DNA of 64,000 nt from Liriodendron chinense (lineage: Eukaryota; Streptophyta; Magnoliopsida; Magnoliales; Magnoliaceae), in contig ML058586.1 in the NCBI GenBank assembly GCA_003013855.2, positions 3,586,196 through 3,650,195 on the forward strand, given 5' to 3'. The position numbers were made by a program, and so were the translations under genes. A model generated the notes under the pieces. It was not told where the DNA came from and did no database searches. It worked only from the letters and a program-made list of their open reading frames with translations. Below are positions 1-11,975 of this stretch, piece after piece. The stretch's first letter is position 1. The number at the start of each line of letters is the position of its first letter.

Positions 1-424
1 GCAACAGCAACAGACCGATAGAAACCATGGATTCGGCCGTCGGTACCCATCTTCCCTTCATCATCTCCATCTTTCGGCAACCGATTGCCATCGGAATCCA
101 GCAGTCTATGCTGCAGTTGATCAGCGTCAAACGCTAGCTCGCCGTTTGCTCTTGCCGATGGGTTTTGGAAAAGCCCATCTTGCTGAGCACTGTAATGGCT
201 GCGCAGGGAGTTTCCTGTACGCCGACCACAACGGCCTTAATCGCGGTTGTTGCCGCTGTCGTCAGAGAAGATGGCGGCCTATTACTGCGGCCACACTACC
301 GAAAACGAAGAAGAAAGAGAAAGGGGAGACAGATGGGTTTGTTGCAGGAACGGCCCCACAAAACCCATGGCATCCGATGGTCTCTACTGCCGGCCATTAC
401 TACCGGCAGCGTGAAAACAGATCT

Positions 425-460
<36 letters not shown>

Positions 461-905
461 TAAATGTGGGGCTACGATGGCTGTAAGTGGCCAGCGACTG
501 TGGTCGGTGATCGCTACTGTCGATCTCCATGGCCTCGAGATCTACATCGTTGCTGATTGTATAAGACTATGCCCATACAATGTTGTCAACGGCCAGGATT
601 ACTGGTCGGCTCCGACGGGTTCCATCAGATCTCAGGTTTCCAAAGGGAAAACCCTAATGCAGATCAGCGGCACGGCCGGTGCACGACTCCAGAAGGAGAT
701 TGGATCAGATGCCCCAATCAGATCTGAATGAGGGTCGATCAGTCCATCCAAATCTGGTATCATGGTGAAGGATTTGGAGAAGACCTATCATCTTGGAAGA
801 TACGGTAATCTCGACCATGAATCCCGATAGAGGAAATTCTGAAGTACTGAAAATCTTCCACATTGAAGGTCTATGTTTTGGAATCCCTAAGATTAATGCA
901 TAGTA
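1..905. other. Probable internal region of an LTR-element remnant, no intact gene
   Basis: This stretch lies on the internal side of the primer-binding site at 907-918, so it is probably the 5' internal part of a minus-strand LTR element. Long open frames run through it on the plus strand (about 165-731), but they cross a poly-T run at roughly 427-457, which gives a polyphenylalanine tract. They match no protein family I recognise. I see no gag or pol motif. Calling it retroelement leader sequence is inference from the neighbouring primer site. Confidence 0.35.
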
Positions 906-906
906 T

Positions 907-918
907 GCTCTGATACCA
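907..918 (-). other. Primer-binding site, initiator tRNA-Met type
   Basis: The reverse complement reads TGGTATCAGAGC, the usual complement of the 3' end of plant initiator tRNA-Met used by many LTR retrotransposons. It lies two bases from the start of the TGTGAAACTT block that opens the presumed LTR on its right. Confidence 0.7.
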
Positions 919-920
919 AC

Positions 921-1285
921 TGTGAAACTTAAACATATTGCGGAATAATCGGATCGTTTATGCATCGAATAATGGAGATTCCATACTATAATCTTAAAGG
1001 CGTACCTGATTGGGAAGACATTCCCGATGCCGCCGTGTTGCCGAGAAGAACTCTTGGTCTTCCGCACCTTACACCTTTAGGAGAACCTCTCAATGGGACT
1101 AGGGTTTTCTCTTGTGTGTTGGTGAGGGGACCAAGAAGTATATTTATAGGAAAGAGGGCCAGAGAAGCTTACCCATCACACTTCTCTCCTCTAGGGTCTC
1201 CACACCGTAGGTTTCCATATCAGGCTTAATAACCGCGTATAGGGAACACGGTTCAAGCGTCCCGCCCCAGACCTATTTGCAATGA
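921..1285 (-). mobile_element. LTR remnant of a minus-strand retrotransposon
   Basis: The block directly beyond the primer site starts TGTGAAACTT. On the minus strand it contains a TATAAATA box (plus-strand positions about 1139-1147), placed as expected for an LTR promoter about 220 bp from the primer-site end. The far LTR end is not clear because a GGGGCCCAC-type repeat begins near 1290. No second LTR lies in the window, so the other end is presumably beyond the left edge or lost. The right limit is approximate. Confidence 0.5.
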
Positions 1286-1385
1286 TCACAACTATAGTGG
1301 GGCCCACTGAATCGCTCAGTCTGAATAATCCAACGGTCATGATCTAAACCGATGATCATGTGTGGCCCACCTAATGGAGTCTTAC

Positions 1386-1657
1386 ATCAAAGACTTAAGT
1401 GGGCCGAAAACATGACGATTGAACTTCTACAGTTAAAATATTTGTGTTTTCAGTTCATCTCAATAGGAATGACATTATGAAAGGTATTGATGGCATATAA
1501 ACATCACTGTGGACCCATAGAGGTTTCAACGGTAAGAATTTCCCTACACACCTTTTGCTTTAGTGCGGCCCACTTGAGTTTTGGATTCCGTTCATTTTTT
1601 GTCGTTCATTTTTGGACGGCATAAATTTCTCACAAACCTCACGATGGGCCCCACCCA
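1386..1657. repeat. Copy 1 of a 272-bp direct duplication of a GGGCCCAC-type repeat
   Basis: This segment runs from ATCAAAGACTTAAGTGGGCC to GGGCCCCACCCA. It is repeated almost exactly 450 bp downstream, with only about ten differences seen by eye. It holds motifs of the dispersed hairpin family (AAACATCACTGTGG, GGTTTCAACGGT, ACTTGAGTTTTGG). Confidence 0.85.
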
Positions 1658-1835
1658 CACTGGCTAGGGGCACGTTCAACTAGCCCAAACGCGGGCGCGG
1701 ATTACCTGCAAAAGCCTGTCGGGCATCTCCTGCGCATGGAATCTGGGTGGGGCCCACCATGAGGTATGTGAGAAATCTAAGCCGTCTAACCATTTTGTGA
1801 GGTTATTTTAGGCGTTGCGTAAAAAAGTGAATGGG

Positions 1836-2107
1836 ATCAAAGACTTAAGTGGGCCGAAAACATGACAATTGAACTTCTACCGTTAAAATATTTATGTTTT
1901 CAGTTCATCTCAATAGGAATGGCATTATGAACGGTATTGATGGCATATAAACATCACTGTGGGCCCATAGAGGTTTCAACGATAAGAATTTCCCTACACA
2001 CCTTTTGCTTTAGTGCGGCCCACTTGAGTTTTGGATTCCGTTCATTTTTGGTCGTTCATTTTTGGACGGCATAAATTTCTCACAAACCTCACGATGGACC
2101 CCACCCA
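1836..2107. repeat. Copy 2 of the 272-bp direct duplication
   Basis: Near-identical to 1386-1657, at a constant offset of 450 bp. The roughly 180-bp spacer contains another GGTGGGGCCCACCATGA motif and a GC-rich patch. The low divergence suggests a recent segmental duplication rather than two independent transpositions. Confidence 0.85.
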
Positions 2108-2157
2108 AATTCCTTGCACAGCGAAAGGCTTTCGGAGGCAACCCGAGCCCCAAAACA

Positions 2158-2337
2158 CGGGCTCGGATTATGTATTACCCACTAGGACGCGGATAGGTAC
2201 GTGGTGCATAGCCATTGGATGGCACGGAGTTGTCAATCCCGTCACATCCTACCAATAGTGAGGTGGTGGGCCAATGACTATGCACTACAGGTCGGTCTCC
2301 TCGTGCGTCCTAGTGGGTAGTGTCTGATCCGAGCCGG
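2158..2337. mobile_element. Short palindromic MITE-like element
   Basis: The ends are inverted repeats: GGCTCGGATTATGTATTACCC at the left pairs with GGGTAGTGTCTGATCCGAGCC at the right. Inside these, ACTAGGACGC pairs with GCGTCCTAGT, and GTGCATAGCCATTGG pairs with CCAATGACTATGCAC. No coding sequence. The superfamily is not assigned. Confidence 0.6.
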
Positions 2338-2339
2338 TC

Positions 2340-3020
2340 CGTCTCCTCGTCCGTCGTAGTGGGGTAGCACCTGATCCAAGCCCTACGCCTCCCACGCCGA
2401 CCCATTGCCAACTCCCAACCGCACGGGGCTGGTTGTGGGCCCACCAATGCCAGCCGTTGACAGCAGGTCCATGAATAATCACCTAAGGGGATGATCCAGT
2501 TTTTGTACATACAAACTGCATAATGCTGATTGAACGGTCAAAATCATTGTTTAGTCGTGCAATTCGTGCTGGCAGAGTTGTTATGATCTTACAATCACTC
2601 AAATTTCAGTACATTCACAGCAGGAGAACTAAATGGACGGTCAAGATCATTTTGGTCAGTTGTACTACATGTGCAATGGTTGGGGATTGACAAGCATCTC
2701 CTTAGTTGCTTCCCATGATGGAAATGTTTCACGTGAAAACCTTTAATGCGGCATTATTGATGGTTGCGATGCCACGTTCCAACGCCCCTTTGGAAATAAA
2801 TAGGCTGACCCAAGGACGCAATTTCTCTCACATAACATACCGAATGACTATACTGGAATGGACCAATCAGCTTCACCGGTGGCCCGGGAATTGAGCCTTG
2901 TATGACCCAGTCAAAACTTTAGGCTAGGTTTGGGCTCAACCATTTTGGACCACCCTAACCCACTGTGGCCCCACTTCATTTGCACATATGTTCTATCATT
3001 AGTTTCAATTGTTGATTTCA
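2340..3020. other. Intergenic, no recognisable feature
   Basis: AT-rich sequence with scattered short open frames and no splice-supported coding segment, RNA gene or clear repeat boundary. Confidence 0.6.
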
Positions 3021-3026
3021 CTCAGC

Positions 3027-3185
3027 ATTTTTTTTTTTGGTTAGTCATGCAACACACCCACCTTGTTAGCTACGCAACGCATCTACATGATTAGTGACAC
3101 AATGCACCCACCCATCGATGGGGTTAATGTGTCTCCTTAGTACTCAAACCTGAGACCTACTGTTGAAACGCCTCGGTGTCTTCCA
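3027..3185 (-). mobile_element. SINE-like element, copy A
   Basis: On the minus strand this reads from about TTTCAACAGTAGGTCTCAGG through a GGTTTGAGTACT segment resembling a B box, to a 3' end GTTGCATGACTAACC followed by an A run (plus-strand T run at 3028-3038). The GTGTG..CTAACC-poly(A) tail is shared with the copy near 63058-63235. The A-box end is poorly preserved. Confidence 0.4.
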
Positions 3186-4340
3186 GCATATTATAAGTAC
3201 ATGTCAGATGTGTAATATTCACTTTGTCTATCATTATCGTCAGCTAATATGATCTAAATGTTTAATTAGATTATTTTCTCTAGGCGTGCACTTGAGTCGG
3301 GTTAGGGTCGAGTTAGGGTTGGGTTAGGCCCAACCCTAGACTGAACCTAAACATATTTTAAAGGTTTGAGTTTTAGTCTAAGTTGGGCTGACCCAATCCT
3401 ATATGCTGAACCGGGTTGGGTCGAGTTAGGACTGAGTTTTGCTTATTCACATTTTTGGTGTACTTATGATGGGGCATTAGATCAATGGCGTGGATAACCC
3501 GACCATGGGGCCCTACAGAAATGAACTGGAGCTCCCTATTGACCCCTATGAAAAATTTCCCAAAGGGTGGAAATAGCTAAGTGTGTTTACCACCTTACTA
3601 TCTAAAGTTCTAATTTCTAAATATATTGAAGGAGGGTATGCTTGAACTTAAATATATTTTTTTTAGAATACTTTGACAGAACTCGGAGAAATTCAGGTCA
3701 GGCGGAATGGGTCAGGTACACATAGTTCAAAGTATAGGTTGGATTGGTCGAATTTGGCATGTATTCTTAACCGTAATTAGATTAAAAATGGTCCAGCCGC
3801 ATTCATCCGGGACTAGACCATTTTCTCTGTTGGGTTGGGTTTCTACTGAGTCGGATCGGACGGGTCGAGCGAGTTAACCTGGCACATTTGCTGCCTTCTG
3901 TCCTACCTTTACATGCAATCCAACTCATTGATAATTTTCTTTAAGCCTTTCCTTGAAAGGATTTATTTTATCTATTTTTTTTTTTTTTTGTAGTGCTTTC
4001 CTTTAGAAATTAAGGGGAAACGTATCGGCCTAATTAATCCAAAACTTCTCTAGGCCGTGATGATGTTTCAACTGTGGGTATCCAATTCCCACTAAATCAT
4101 CTTACATGGCCCGATTGAGTTTCAGGTCCCCAACCTGACATGTGCTAGTGAAATGGATGAATGGTGTGGATGTCTTTCAGACATTGCGATGTGGAAGTCA
4201 TACATGAATTGTGGTGGACCACGATCATTTCCATAACAAACGGCCTTCACTTTAGGGAAAAAGCAGTCTTTTAGGTTCGCCAACGGTTTTTTTAATCTAC
4301 CTGTGTCAGTCGGTCAAGATGAGGTCTTTTGACCAGGCAC
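3186..4340. other. Intergenic, GGGTT-rich degenerate repeats
   Basis: Gene-free. From 3290 to 3450 and around 3830-3880 the sequence is dominated by variants of GGGTTGGGTCGAGTTAGGG. This low-complexity style also occurs inside the hAT-like elements of this window. A T run lies at about 3975-3990. Confidence 0.5.
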
Positions 4341-4344
4341 AGAT

Positions 4345-4842
4345 TGGGTACTACCCCACGGCGTAGAGATCAAGGATTACGTAGGGGTCTATGTGGAGAC
4401 AACTGTGATTTATATGTTTTATGCACTTGACCCATCTATTTTGGCACGTCATTTTAGGGCATAAACCAATAAAAGAGACAGGTCTAAAATCAAGTGGACA
4501 ATATGAAGTAATGGGGATTTAAAGCCCATTGTTGAAAACTTATTGGGGGCCATAGAAGTTTTGAATCAAGCTTATATTTATGTTTTCCCTTCATAAAGGT
4601 CTTTGTGACCTAATAGAAAATAAACATAATGGTAGACCCCGTGAAATTTTCAACAATTAGATTTCAATCCCCACTGTTTCATGTGTTGTGGTCCACTTAA
4701 GTCTTACATCTACTTCCTTTTTAAACTTGTGACCTAAAATCATATGTCAAAATAGATGGACAGCATAAATAAAATATATAAATTATGGTGGGCCCAAATA
4801 ACCCTGGCCCATCTCTAGCTAGGTCGTGGTGGGGGTAGTACC
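4345..4842. mobile_element. Long hairpin element, GGGCCCAC family
   Basis: The ends GGTACTACCCC (left) and GGGGGTAGTACC (right) are inverted. Further inward TGACCCATCTATTTTGGCAC pairs imperfectly with TGTCAAAATAGATGGACAGC, and AAATCAAGTGGAC pairs with GTCCACTTAAGT. The element folds back along its full length of about 500 bp and has no coding content. Confidence 0.6.
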
Positions 4843-4879
4843 CATTCCGCAAAGGGAGCGAATTAGGTGAGACCCCCAC

Positions 4880-5192
4880 TCACCTAAGATGGGCATCCCT
4901 TACTGTGGGGCCCACCTTGATGTATTTATTCTGCATCCACGTCGTCCATCTATTTTTTCAGATTAATTTAGGACATTATTCAAAAAATGAAGCAGATCCA
5001 ATTTTAAGGTGGACCATACCATAGGAAACAGTGCTGATTGACCATTCATGGGCCATAAAAGTTTTGGATCAATCTGATCTTTGTTTTTTCACTTCATTCA
5101 GGCTTATGTGACCTTATCAACGGATTGGATGGAAAATAAATACTACGAAAACATTACACCCCAAGAAGTTCTTAATGGAAGGGCATTCAATC
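4880..5192. mobile_element. Left arm of a split GGGCCCAC-family hairpin element
   Basis: Starts with ACTCACCTAAGATGGGCATCCC and TGTGGGGCCCACCTTGATGT, then the family core CGTCCATCTATTTT, GAAGCAGATCC, GACCTTATCAACGGATTGGATGG and TTAATGGAAGGGCATTCAATC. The matching right arm is at about 6440-6645, so about 1.2 kb of unrelated DNA separates the two halves. Confidence 0.55.
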
Positions 5193-6430
5193 GATCGCAT
5201 GGCTATCTGTGTGGTGACATGGGGTGTGCAAAAAGGAAAGAAAGGGATGGGCTTTTTTCTTGCTTTTGGAGGCCCGCAAGGGCTATTAGCTCAATAATAG
5301 AGCGTGTTAACGTCAGATTTTGTAGTTGGATCCTCCAGATGTTCACATTCTCTTCACCAGAGATTTCCCTCCGCCAAACCTGAAAGAAGGCAGACAGCAA
5401 CTAAGGATAGCTGGGGACCAGCCGTTAGCCCTCCGATGCTTAAGTCAGGCCAAAGCAAGAAGAAGAGTAGCCAAGCAAAACGGGACAGAGATTGAATGTT
5501 GTGTGTACCTTTCTCTTAATGGAGTCATCCCTTTTATAGATCCGAAGCGATTCAATCTGTTATACAAGATATCGAGATCCCGCTGATCTCGGGTACGATA
5601 CTAGATTCTGCTAATTTCGTGGGATAAGATCCTTATCCTTAGTGACAAGATCTAACCAAATTACTTACTTCGGCAATCACGTCTCTTGATAGCAATCCCT
5701 TGAGGTTCGGAACCACAGGAGAAGATAAACCCAAAATCGAGTCATACGGCGTAACACTGATTGCTCATGCAGAGCTGGAAGCCGTAGTTGGAGTCATAGC
5801 CGGCGAAAAGGAAGAAGACGCCGAAGGGGCGGAGACCGCCGAACTGGGTGTAACCCTGCTTGGTGTCACAGAGGGATTGAACAAGCCGCTCGACGGGAAT
5901 CGGGTGCTGGAACTACGAAGACCGTCCAAACCAAAAAACGAAGACTCATGATAGCTCTGATGTCGGGAGCTGCTCGTGTCAGGAATGCTCGCATTCATGA
6001 TATACGACCCCTTTTAGCGAGCGCGAGCCGAGCTGCTCGTATCCAGGAGATGTGACCACTTCTGACAAGCACGAGCCGAGCTGCTCACATACGGGAGATG
6101 CGACCCCTTCTGGCGAGCACGAGCCGAGCTGCTCGCATACGGGAGATGCGACCCCTTCTGGCGAGCACGAGCCGAGCTGCTCGCATACGGGAGATGCGAC
6201 CCCTTCTGGCGAGCACGAGCCGAGCTGCTCGCATACAGGAGATGCGACCACTTCTGACGAGCACGAGCCGAGCTACCCGCAATCCAGATGTGCGACCTCT
6301 TATCGCGAGCACGAGCTTGACTGCTCGCATTCATTATGGCCGCGATCCTGCACTTCTCGATAGACTATATTTGCCTATAACAGAGCGGCCTCCTAGTAAT
6401 TGCATTGTTGTGCCTGGGCTGCGAGGATGA
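5193..6430. mobile_element. 1.2-kb insertion with LTR-like sequence and a 48-bp tandem repeat
   Basis: This DNA separates the two arms of a hairpin element. The stretch 5380-5700 has features I associate with plant LTRs: a CCTCCGATGCTTAAGTCAGG block, a TTTTATAGATCC promoter-like box and no coding domain. A likely reading is a solo LTR or non-autonomous LTR element carrying an internal tandem array at 5956-6345. I could not fix its ends or find a clean target-site duplication, so the identification is tentative. Confidence 0.35.
5956..6345. repeat. GC-rich 48-bp tandem repeat, about eight units
   Basis: Unit boundaries recur at exactly 48 bp (6004, 6052, 6100, 6148, 6196, 6244, 6292). The central units are almost identical and the outer ones are diverged. 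Each unit contains an inverted repeat, GCGAGCA...TGCTCGC, around CGAGCCGAG. Because 48 is a multiple of three and the unit lacks stops in several frames, long open frames appear on both strands; the plus-strand one would repeat SGEHEPSCSHTGDATP. I regard these as a by-product of the array and not as a gene. Confidence 0.9.
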
Positions 6431-6439
6431 AGTGAAATA

Positions 6440-6645
6440 ACAAGTATTAGATTGATCCAAAACTTTTGTGGCCTATTAATGGTCAATCACTACTGTTTCT
6501 TATGATATGGTCCACCTGATGATTGGATCCGCTTCATTTTCTGTATAATGTCCTAAAATAATCAGGAAAAAATGGATGGACCACAGGTATACAGAATACA
6601 TACATCAGAGTGAGCCCTAGGGTGCGTCTTGGGTGAGTCCGGGTT
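6440..6645. mobile_element. Right arm of the split hairpin element
   Basis: Contains CAAAACTTTTGTGGCC, ATATGGTCCACCTGATGATTGGATC, TGTCCTAAAATAAT and ends AGGGTGCGTCTTGGGTGAGTCC. That end is the imperfect inverse of the left terminus at 4880. It overlaps the centre of the left arm in content by roughly 45 bp, so the original arrangement is not a simple single insertion. Confidence 0.5.
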
Positions 6646-8482
6646 ATCACCTACACCCTAGTTTATTACCTCTTGTCAGTCAAAAGTAAAAAATGGGGTC
6701 TTTTTACTATATACTTAAAAGATGGCAATTTAGCAGAGATAACTGGAAAGGGAAGCACTTTTCATGGAAATGGCTAAAAAGAAAGCCATTTGTATGAAAA
6801 AAAGCATCCTTTTCTTTCTTAAATGTTTCTCTCTATGCATGTGCAGCCCTCCCAACAATTGGATGGATAGGTGACAATCACCTTAAAATGGAAACCCGGT
6901 CCAACTAATTTTTTGTGCTTAGGTTTGGGCTTGTTGTGCTAGGCCCATGCTAAGCTTGGACTCTTAAGCCTTATAATGTTAGCCCAGGCTGGGCCTAGCC
7001 TAGCCGGGCTTAAACCCAATGCATTGCTACGGCTCAAATAAATCAAGACGTTTCATTTCTTAAGTGGGCCAGATACAAAAATAACAGATGAGTTTTTTTT
7101 TTTTTTTTTTCCTTCTTCTTTCTTCTCTAGCCATTCATTTAATTTGTACATTGTGGCCACCCTAAGTGAAACAATCTGATTTTCAGGCCAAAAGGTCTAA
7201 CCAATGTGGGCCAATTGAAGGTTAGGCCTAAGCCAACACATCAAGGCCCACTAGACACTTGCATAGAGCTTGCCAAGCCCATAGACGAGTATAAATAGGC
7301 CAATCCAAACATCACAACATGTGCTGACCTGGTAATGGATGTCCAAATACTTATGTATGCATGCATGCACATACACGTGTAAGAAACTCCACTCTGAGTG
7401 ATGCATGCCTTTCACATCTCCTGTTGATCAGAACCGCTTGCTTGATGGACACTACCATGGATGACAGACCACCTTAAAATATTTCAAATTAAAAGATCCT
7501 AGCCATCCAATATCTTCTTTTTTTTCTATACCATGGCTGATCTTTTCAAAACATGAAGTTTCAATAACTTATCAAATTAATAGAATATTCCAACTTAATA
7601 AACTTCTTCAAAATCCTCCATCCATTTCTGTACCCATTACAACAACCATTTAGGTCATCTAACAAAATGGACCCCACTTGCATGAACTGGCATATAAGAA
7701 AAACACCCTTCACATTCCTGATGCATCATGACCCTAGGAGTGGCAATGAACTGTGTTCAGGTCCAGTCAGGGTCAGTCAAAGCCCAACCATTTACCAAAC
7801 GGACCAAGAAATTATTTAGTCCGATCATGACTTGAAAACCACTACCTCCTGGCTCATGAATCCGACCCACTTAATATTAATCGAGCCAAATCTCAACCTG
7901 GCCCAACCCATTTAGTTGTAATATGGTCGGACTTGACCGACCTGAATGGACCCCACACAACCCAACTTATGTTTAATAAGGAATATGGGGCAACAAATTG
8001 TGCATACATACATCATTCCTATATGTCTACACTTATATGTTTTTAGTTTATTTAGGGTTTTATCTAAGTTGGGTTGGGTCAACTGGCCCAGCTATTCAAT
8101 GACAAATATGTGCGGGTCGGGTCAAGAAATATTCAACAGTAAATGAGCTATATTTTCTAGCTTGAGCATGATGGGCTAACCCACCTCAGAAGTGGGTCTG
8201 GCAAATTGACCCATGGGCTGACCGGAACCAATCCATCGCCACCGCCACATTCGATCAATATCTACATGGTAAACACCATTAAGATGTGCACCATGGATGA
8301 GTTCATATGTACTCATGTGACATGAATAGTCATGAGTCATGACATAAAACATATACGTACACATAACATTGTATCATCCATAAAACATATACTTACACAT
8401 AACATTGTATCATCCCCATATACCATGCATACATACACACAGATATCCTCACTTAGCAGTAATAAAGCAGAGGAGAGTAGGA
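6646..8482. other. Intergenic spacer downstream of the CIF gene
   Basis: Gene-free. It has GGCCCAGCC-rich low-complexity stretches near 6910-7020 and 7740-7960, a T run at about 7093-7110, and AT-rich DNA. A duplicated stretch reading AAAACATATAC(G/T)TACACATAAC lies at 8346-8415. The 3' UTR and poly(A) site of the CIF gene should lie at its right end but cannot be placed. Confidence 0.5.
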
Positions 8483-9837
8483 TTAGTTGGGTATGAGCTT
8501 GAAAGGAGGCTTGTCAAGAGCTGGGGCTGGATCATATGTTTCATAGTCTTTTGTATGGACTTTTAGGATTCTCTCGTGTATGACGCTGCCTTCTTTTTCA
8601 GTGTGCACTTCCTTCTGTGGTGCTACCTGCCAGGTACAAAGAAAATCATAGGATGTAAAGGCAAATATTGCATATGTTCGGACCGTGTGGGGCCCACCAT
8701 GATGCAGGTGCAACATCTGACCCGTTTACTAGATGTGTGAACACATGTTAGGCCTTTATTCAAAAATCCATCCCAACCCATGATTCAGGTGGGCCACACC
8801 ATAGAAACTTTGACGTGGAATGTGGCTTCCACCGGGTTCTGTATATGGTGTGGTGTGTCATTAAGCCAGTGTCCTTTAAGGATCAAGTGACACAGTACCA
8901 AAACTCAAGTGGGCCACACCACGTCAATACATGCATTTTATTAGTGACTGTGCGTTGCTCCAGGTGCTGTTCTACTTGAGTTTTTTGGATCAGGATGATT
9001 CTTGGGATATACGGTGAATGCAAGGAGTTTCACAAGATTCATGGCGTGGATTCTACATACACATCACGAGTGGGCCCGACACACATCAAATGGACGATAA
9101 TTACCACAAGTTCAAAATGAAAAAGAAGAAGAAGACAAGAATGCATCTCTTTCTGCATGTGTGGGCACATGCATGTCTGAAAGTGCTACGTAGGAGGGGA
9201 GAAAAGATCACTGCCTTCTTCCCCACTTAAGGAAAAACTTGAATAGAAGGAAAAAAAAAATTAGAAAAAGAGAATAAAATTGATAATAATGACTGACCTA
9301 TTTCCATGTAATTAGTGTGGATTATATTACAAAATGTTCAAGACTCCTAATTCAATGTGAAATCATAAATTTATTAAAAATAGTAAAAGTCATAAACAAC
9401 TCAAATTCTAATAGATGACTCAAAATGATTTAATGTTACAAGTGGGCCATTCAAGCCCTAATTAGCTGAAAAATAATAAATACCTAACTTACTAAAAGTA
9501 ATAAATCTTGGCTTTAAACTGAAATTTAACTCTTAATTATGACCTTCATTTTGCGAAATCACTTGAGAGCTATCCAAATTGTCAGGTTATTTGATAGCTT
9601 TTCGACAAGATCTTATATGTATGATTTCGATAATCAACTATAATGTTATACCCATTGGTAACTATAATCTATGTTAAAGTTATTTTTGCATTATCTCCAA
9701 CCTTCTGGTCTTATTTCATTTGATTCGGGCGCTCCATAGAGTCATCTGCTACCTGTTCTACTTCAGAATGTGTGTTTGTGCATGCATCTACTACTATGCG
9801 GTAGAACTGAAATCCTTCCAACACTCCCAGTGTGATG

Positions 9838-9875
<38 letters not shown>

Positions 9876-10492
9876 TCACCATTTTCATGTTCCTCACCTG
9901 TATAAACTAAGAAAACTAACAAAATCACCATAAATGTGTGAGAGTATATATCAAAGAAGTACACACAAGGAAAAACAGCAGCAACAATGGAAATACATGT
10001 ACATATATAAATGTGTATGTATATATGTGTGTATATAATATGCTTTTTTAAGGATATCAACAAATAACTGTTGTAAGACTTGGTCTGGGCAGCATCTTGT
10101 ACACGTACTGTACGATGTGTACATGAATTTGAAAAAAATAAATGCTTACTAGAATACATCCCAACATATTATAACAGAATACATAATACATGGGGAATTT
10201 ATCCTTTGAATCTGAGGTCATCTTTCAATGACCCCAACCATTTATATTATGGGGCTCACCTTGGACTGGCGCTAACATTGCAAAATAAATATAAAAAAAA
10301 AAAAAAAGAGCTAATAGACTGGAGTATTTCAACATTTTTAGCATTTGAATCTTTTCCTTTCACTATCGATGGTCTCCTTAGCCTTTGAATAACCGAAGGG
10401 CTTGAATATTTCAATCTGTGGGAGTGGTTCCACCAGCAAAGCCCATCATATAAATGGTTTGGTCATTGAGAATAGATGTATTCTACCAAAAC

Positions 10493-10559
<67 letters not shown>

Positions 10560-11671
10560 AAAAACAAATAAATATATAAATAAAAGAAAAAGGAAATGAA
10601 TGAAATACCTCACTCAATGGACCAGCTTCAATTGCATTTTTATCCATGTACCTCCAATGCCCACCTGCATGAATCATTTTCAGGCATATAATCCAATATA
10701 TTTGTTTTTACTTCATTGTTGAGAGAAGAATCAAGTGCATGAGCGTGTAAGAAAAATGACAGTATATGAAAGTATCAGAATTTTAGAGCATTTTAAGGGA
10801 GAAAAAAAAATGAAAAAAAAAATATTTGTGTGTTAGAGATAAAAACAAAGTTCTAGCTGCTTTTCATTTCAGTGAATTTAAAATTTTGATAGTGTTATTG
10901 ACTGATTTTTTTGAACTCATTTCATTATTATTATTATTTTTATTTTTACACACATGCCACAATAGGTACTAGAAGCCATGACATCCGTGTTGAAACTCTT
11001 GTGAGTCTACAACTGAGCCATGAGTAGAGACTCCATTGACCGATTTGTTATGCCATGTTTGGATGATAAACTGAATTGAATTGCAATAATATTATGGTTA
11101 AATATAAAGGAAGGAAATGACCAAAATTGAAGTGGGAATGCAATCGTTTTAGTTCACAGCGAAGACGAAGACGGACCCTGAACCCTGATTCCATCCAACT
11201 TGAAATGATATGAATTGTTGTTTGGGGCTTACCCACTTAATTTGGAAACTTTCATGATGTTGAATAGAACTATAGCAATTCAATTCAATCAAGCATCCAA
11301 ACATGCGGTGGCACAAAAAATTGATGCCATTTAAGTGTCAATATGGAAACACAATCATAAGAAAAATACTTAGGACCTGTTTGGTTTGCCACTTAAAAAT
11401 GAGTTCATCTAATTTTAATTAATAATAATTATGTATTAGATATTAATTGAGCTGGTAGAGAAGGGGTAGTGTGTATAAGTGATCCAATGATCGATTCCTG
11501 TTTGTCTTACCTTGTAAACCTTACTACTACCTAAATAAAAATAAAAAGATTTAATATATATGTATTAAAAATTATGGTTTAGTGTGCGTTTTGTCACACC
11601 AAGATTACAAATTATCATGATTAATCAGTCTTATTTGGTGAAAATCTAATAACATTTCATGTAATAAAAAG

Positions 11672-11743
<72 letters not shown>

Positions 11744-11905
11744 GGTTTAGTGTGCGTTTTGTTGCACCAATATAAAAAATTCTCATGATTAATCAGTCTT
11801 ATTCGGTGAAAATCTAATAACATTTCATGAATTTTAGTGCAGCCAAACATACCCTTTTATGAATTGTTGGTTATCAAGAATATACAAAAAATAATAATAA
11901 TAATC

Positions 11906-11975
<70 letters not shown>

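Noticed and set aside
165..731. 188-codon open frame on the plus strand
   Set aside because: It crosses a poly-T run giving polyphenylalanine, has no family match and lies in probable retroelement leader sequence.
5956..6345. CRISPR-like regular spacing
   Set aside because: Head-to-tail repeats without unique spacers, in a plant nuclear context; an ordinary tandem repeat.
5979..6363. Several overlapping open frames on both strands with a repeated 16-residue unit
   Set aside because: Produced by a 48-bp stop-free tandem repeat. All frames are open at once, with no start context or conserved domain.
11447..11520. Possible tRNA-like segment (GAGCTGGTAGAGAAGGGG ... GATCGATTCC)
   Set aside because: It has A/B-box-like words, but I could not form acceptor, D and anticodon stems. 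At most a degraded SINE head within a MITE.
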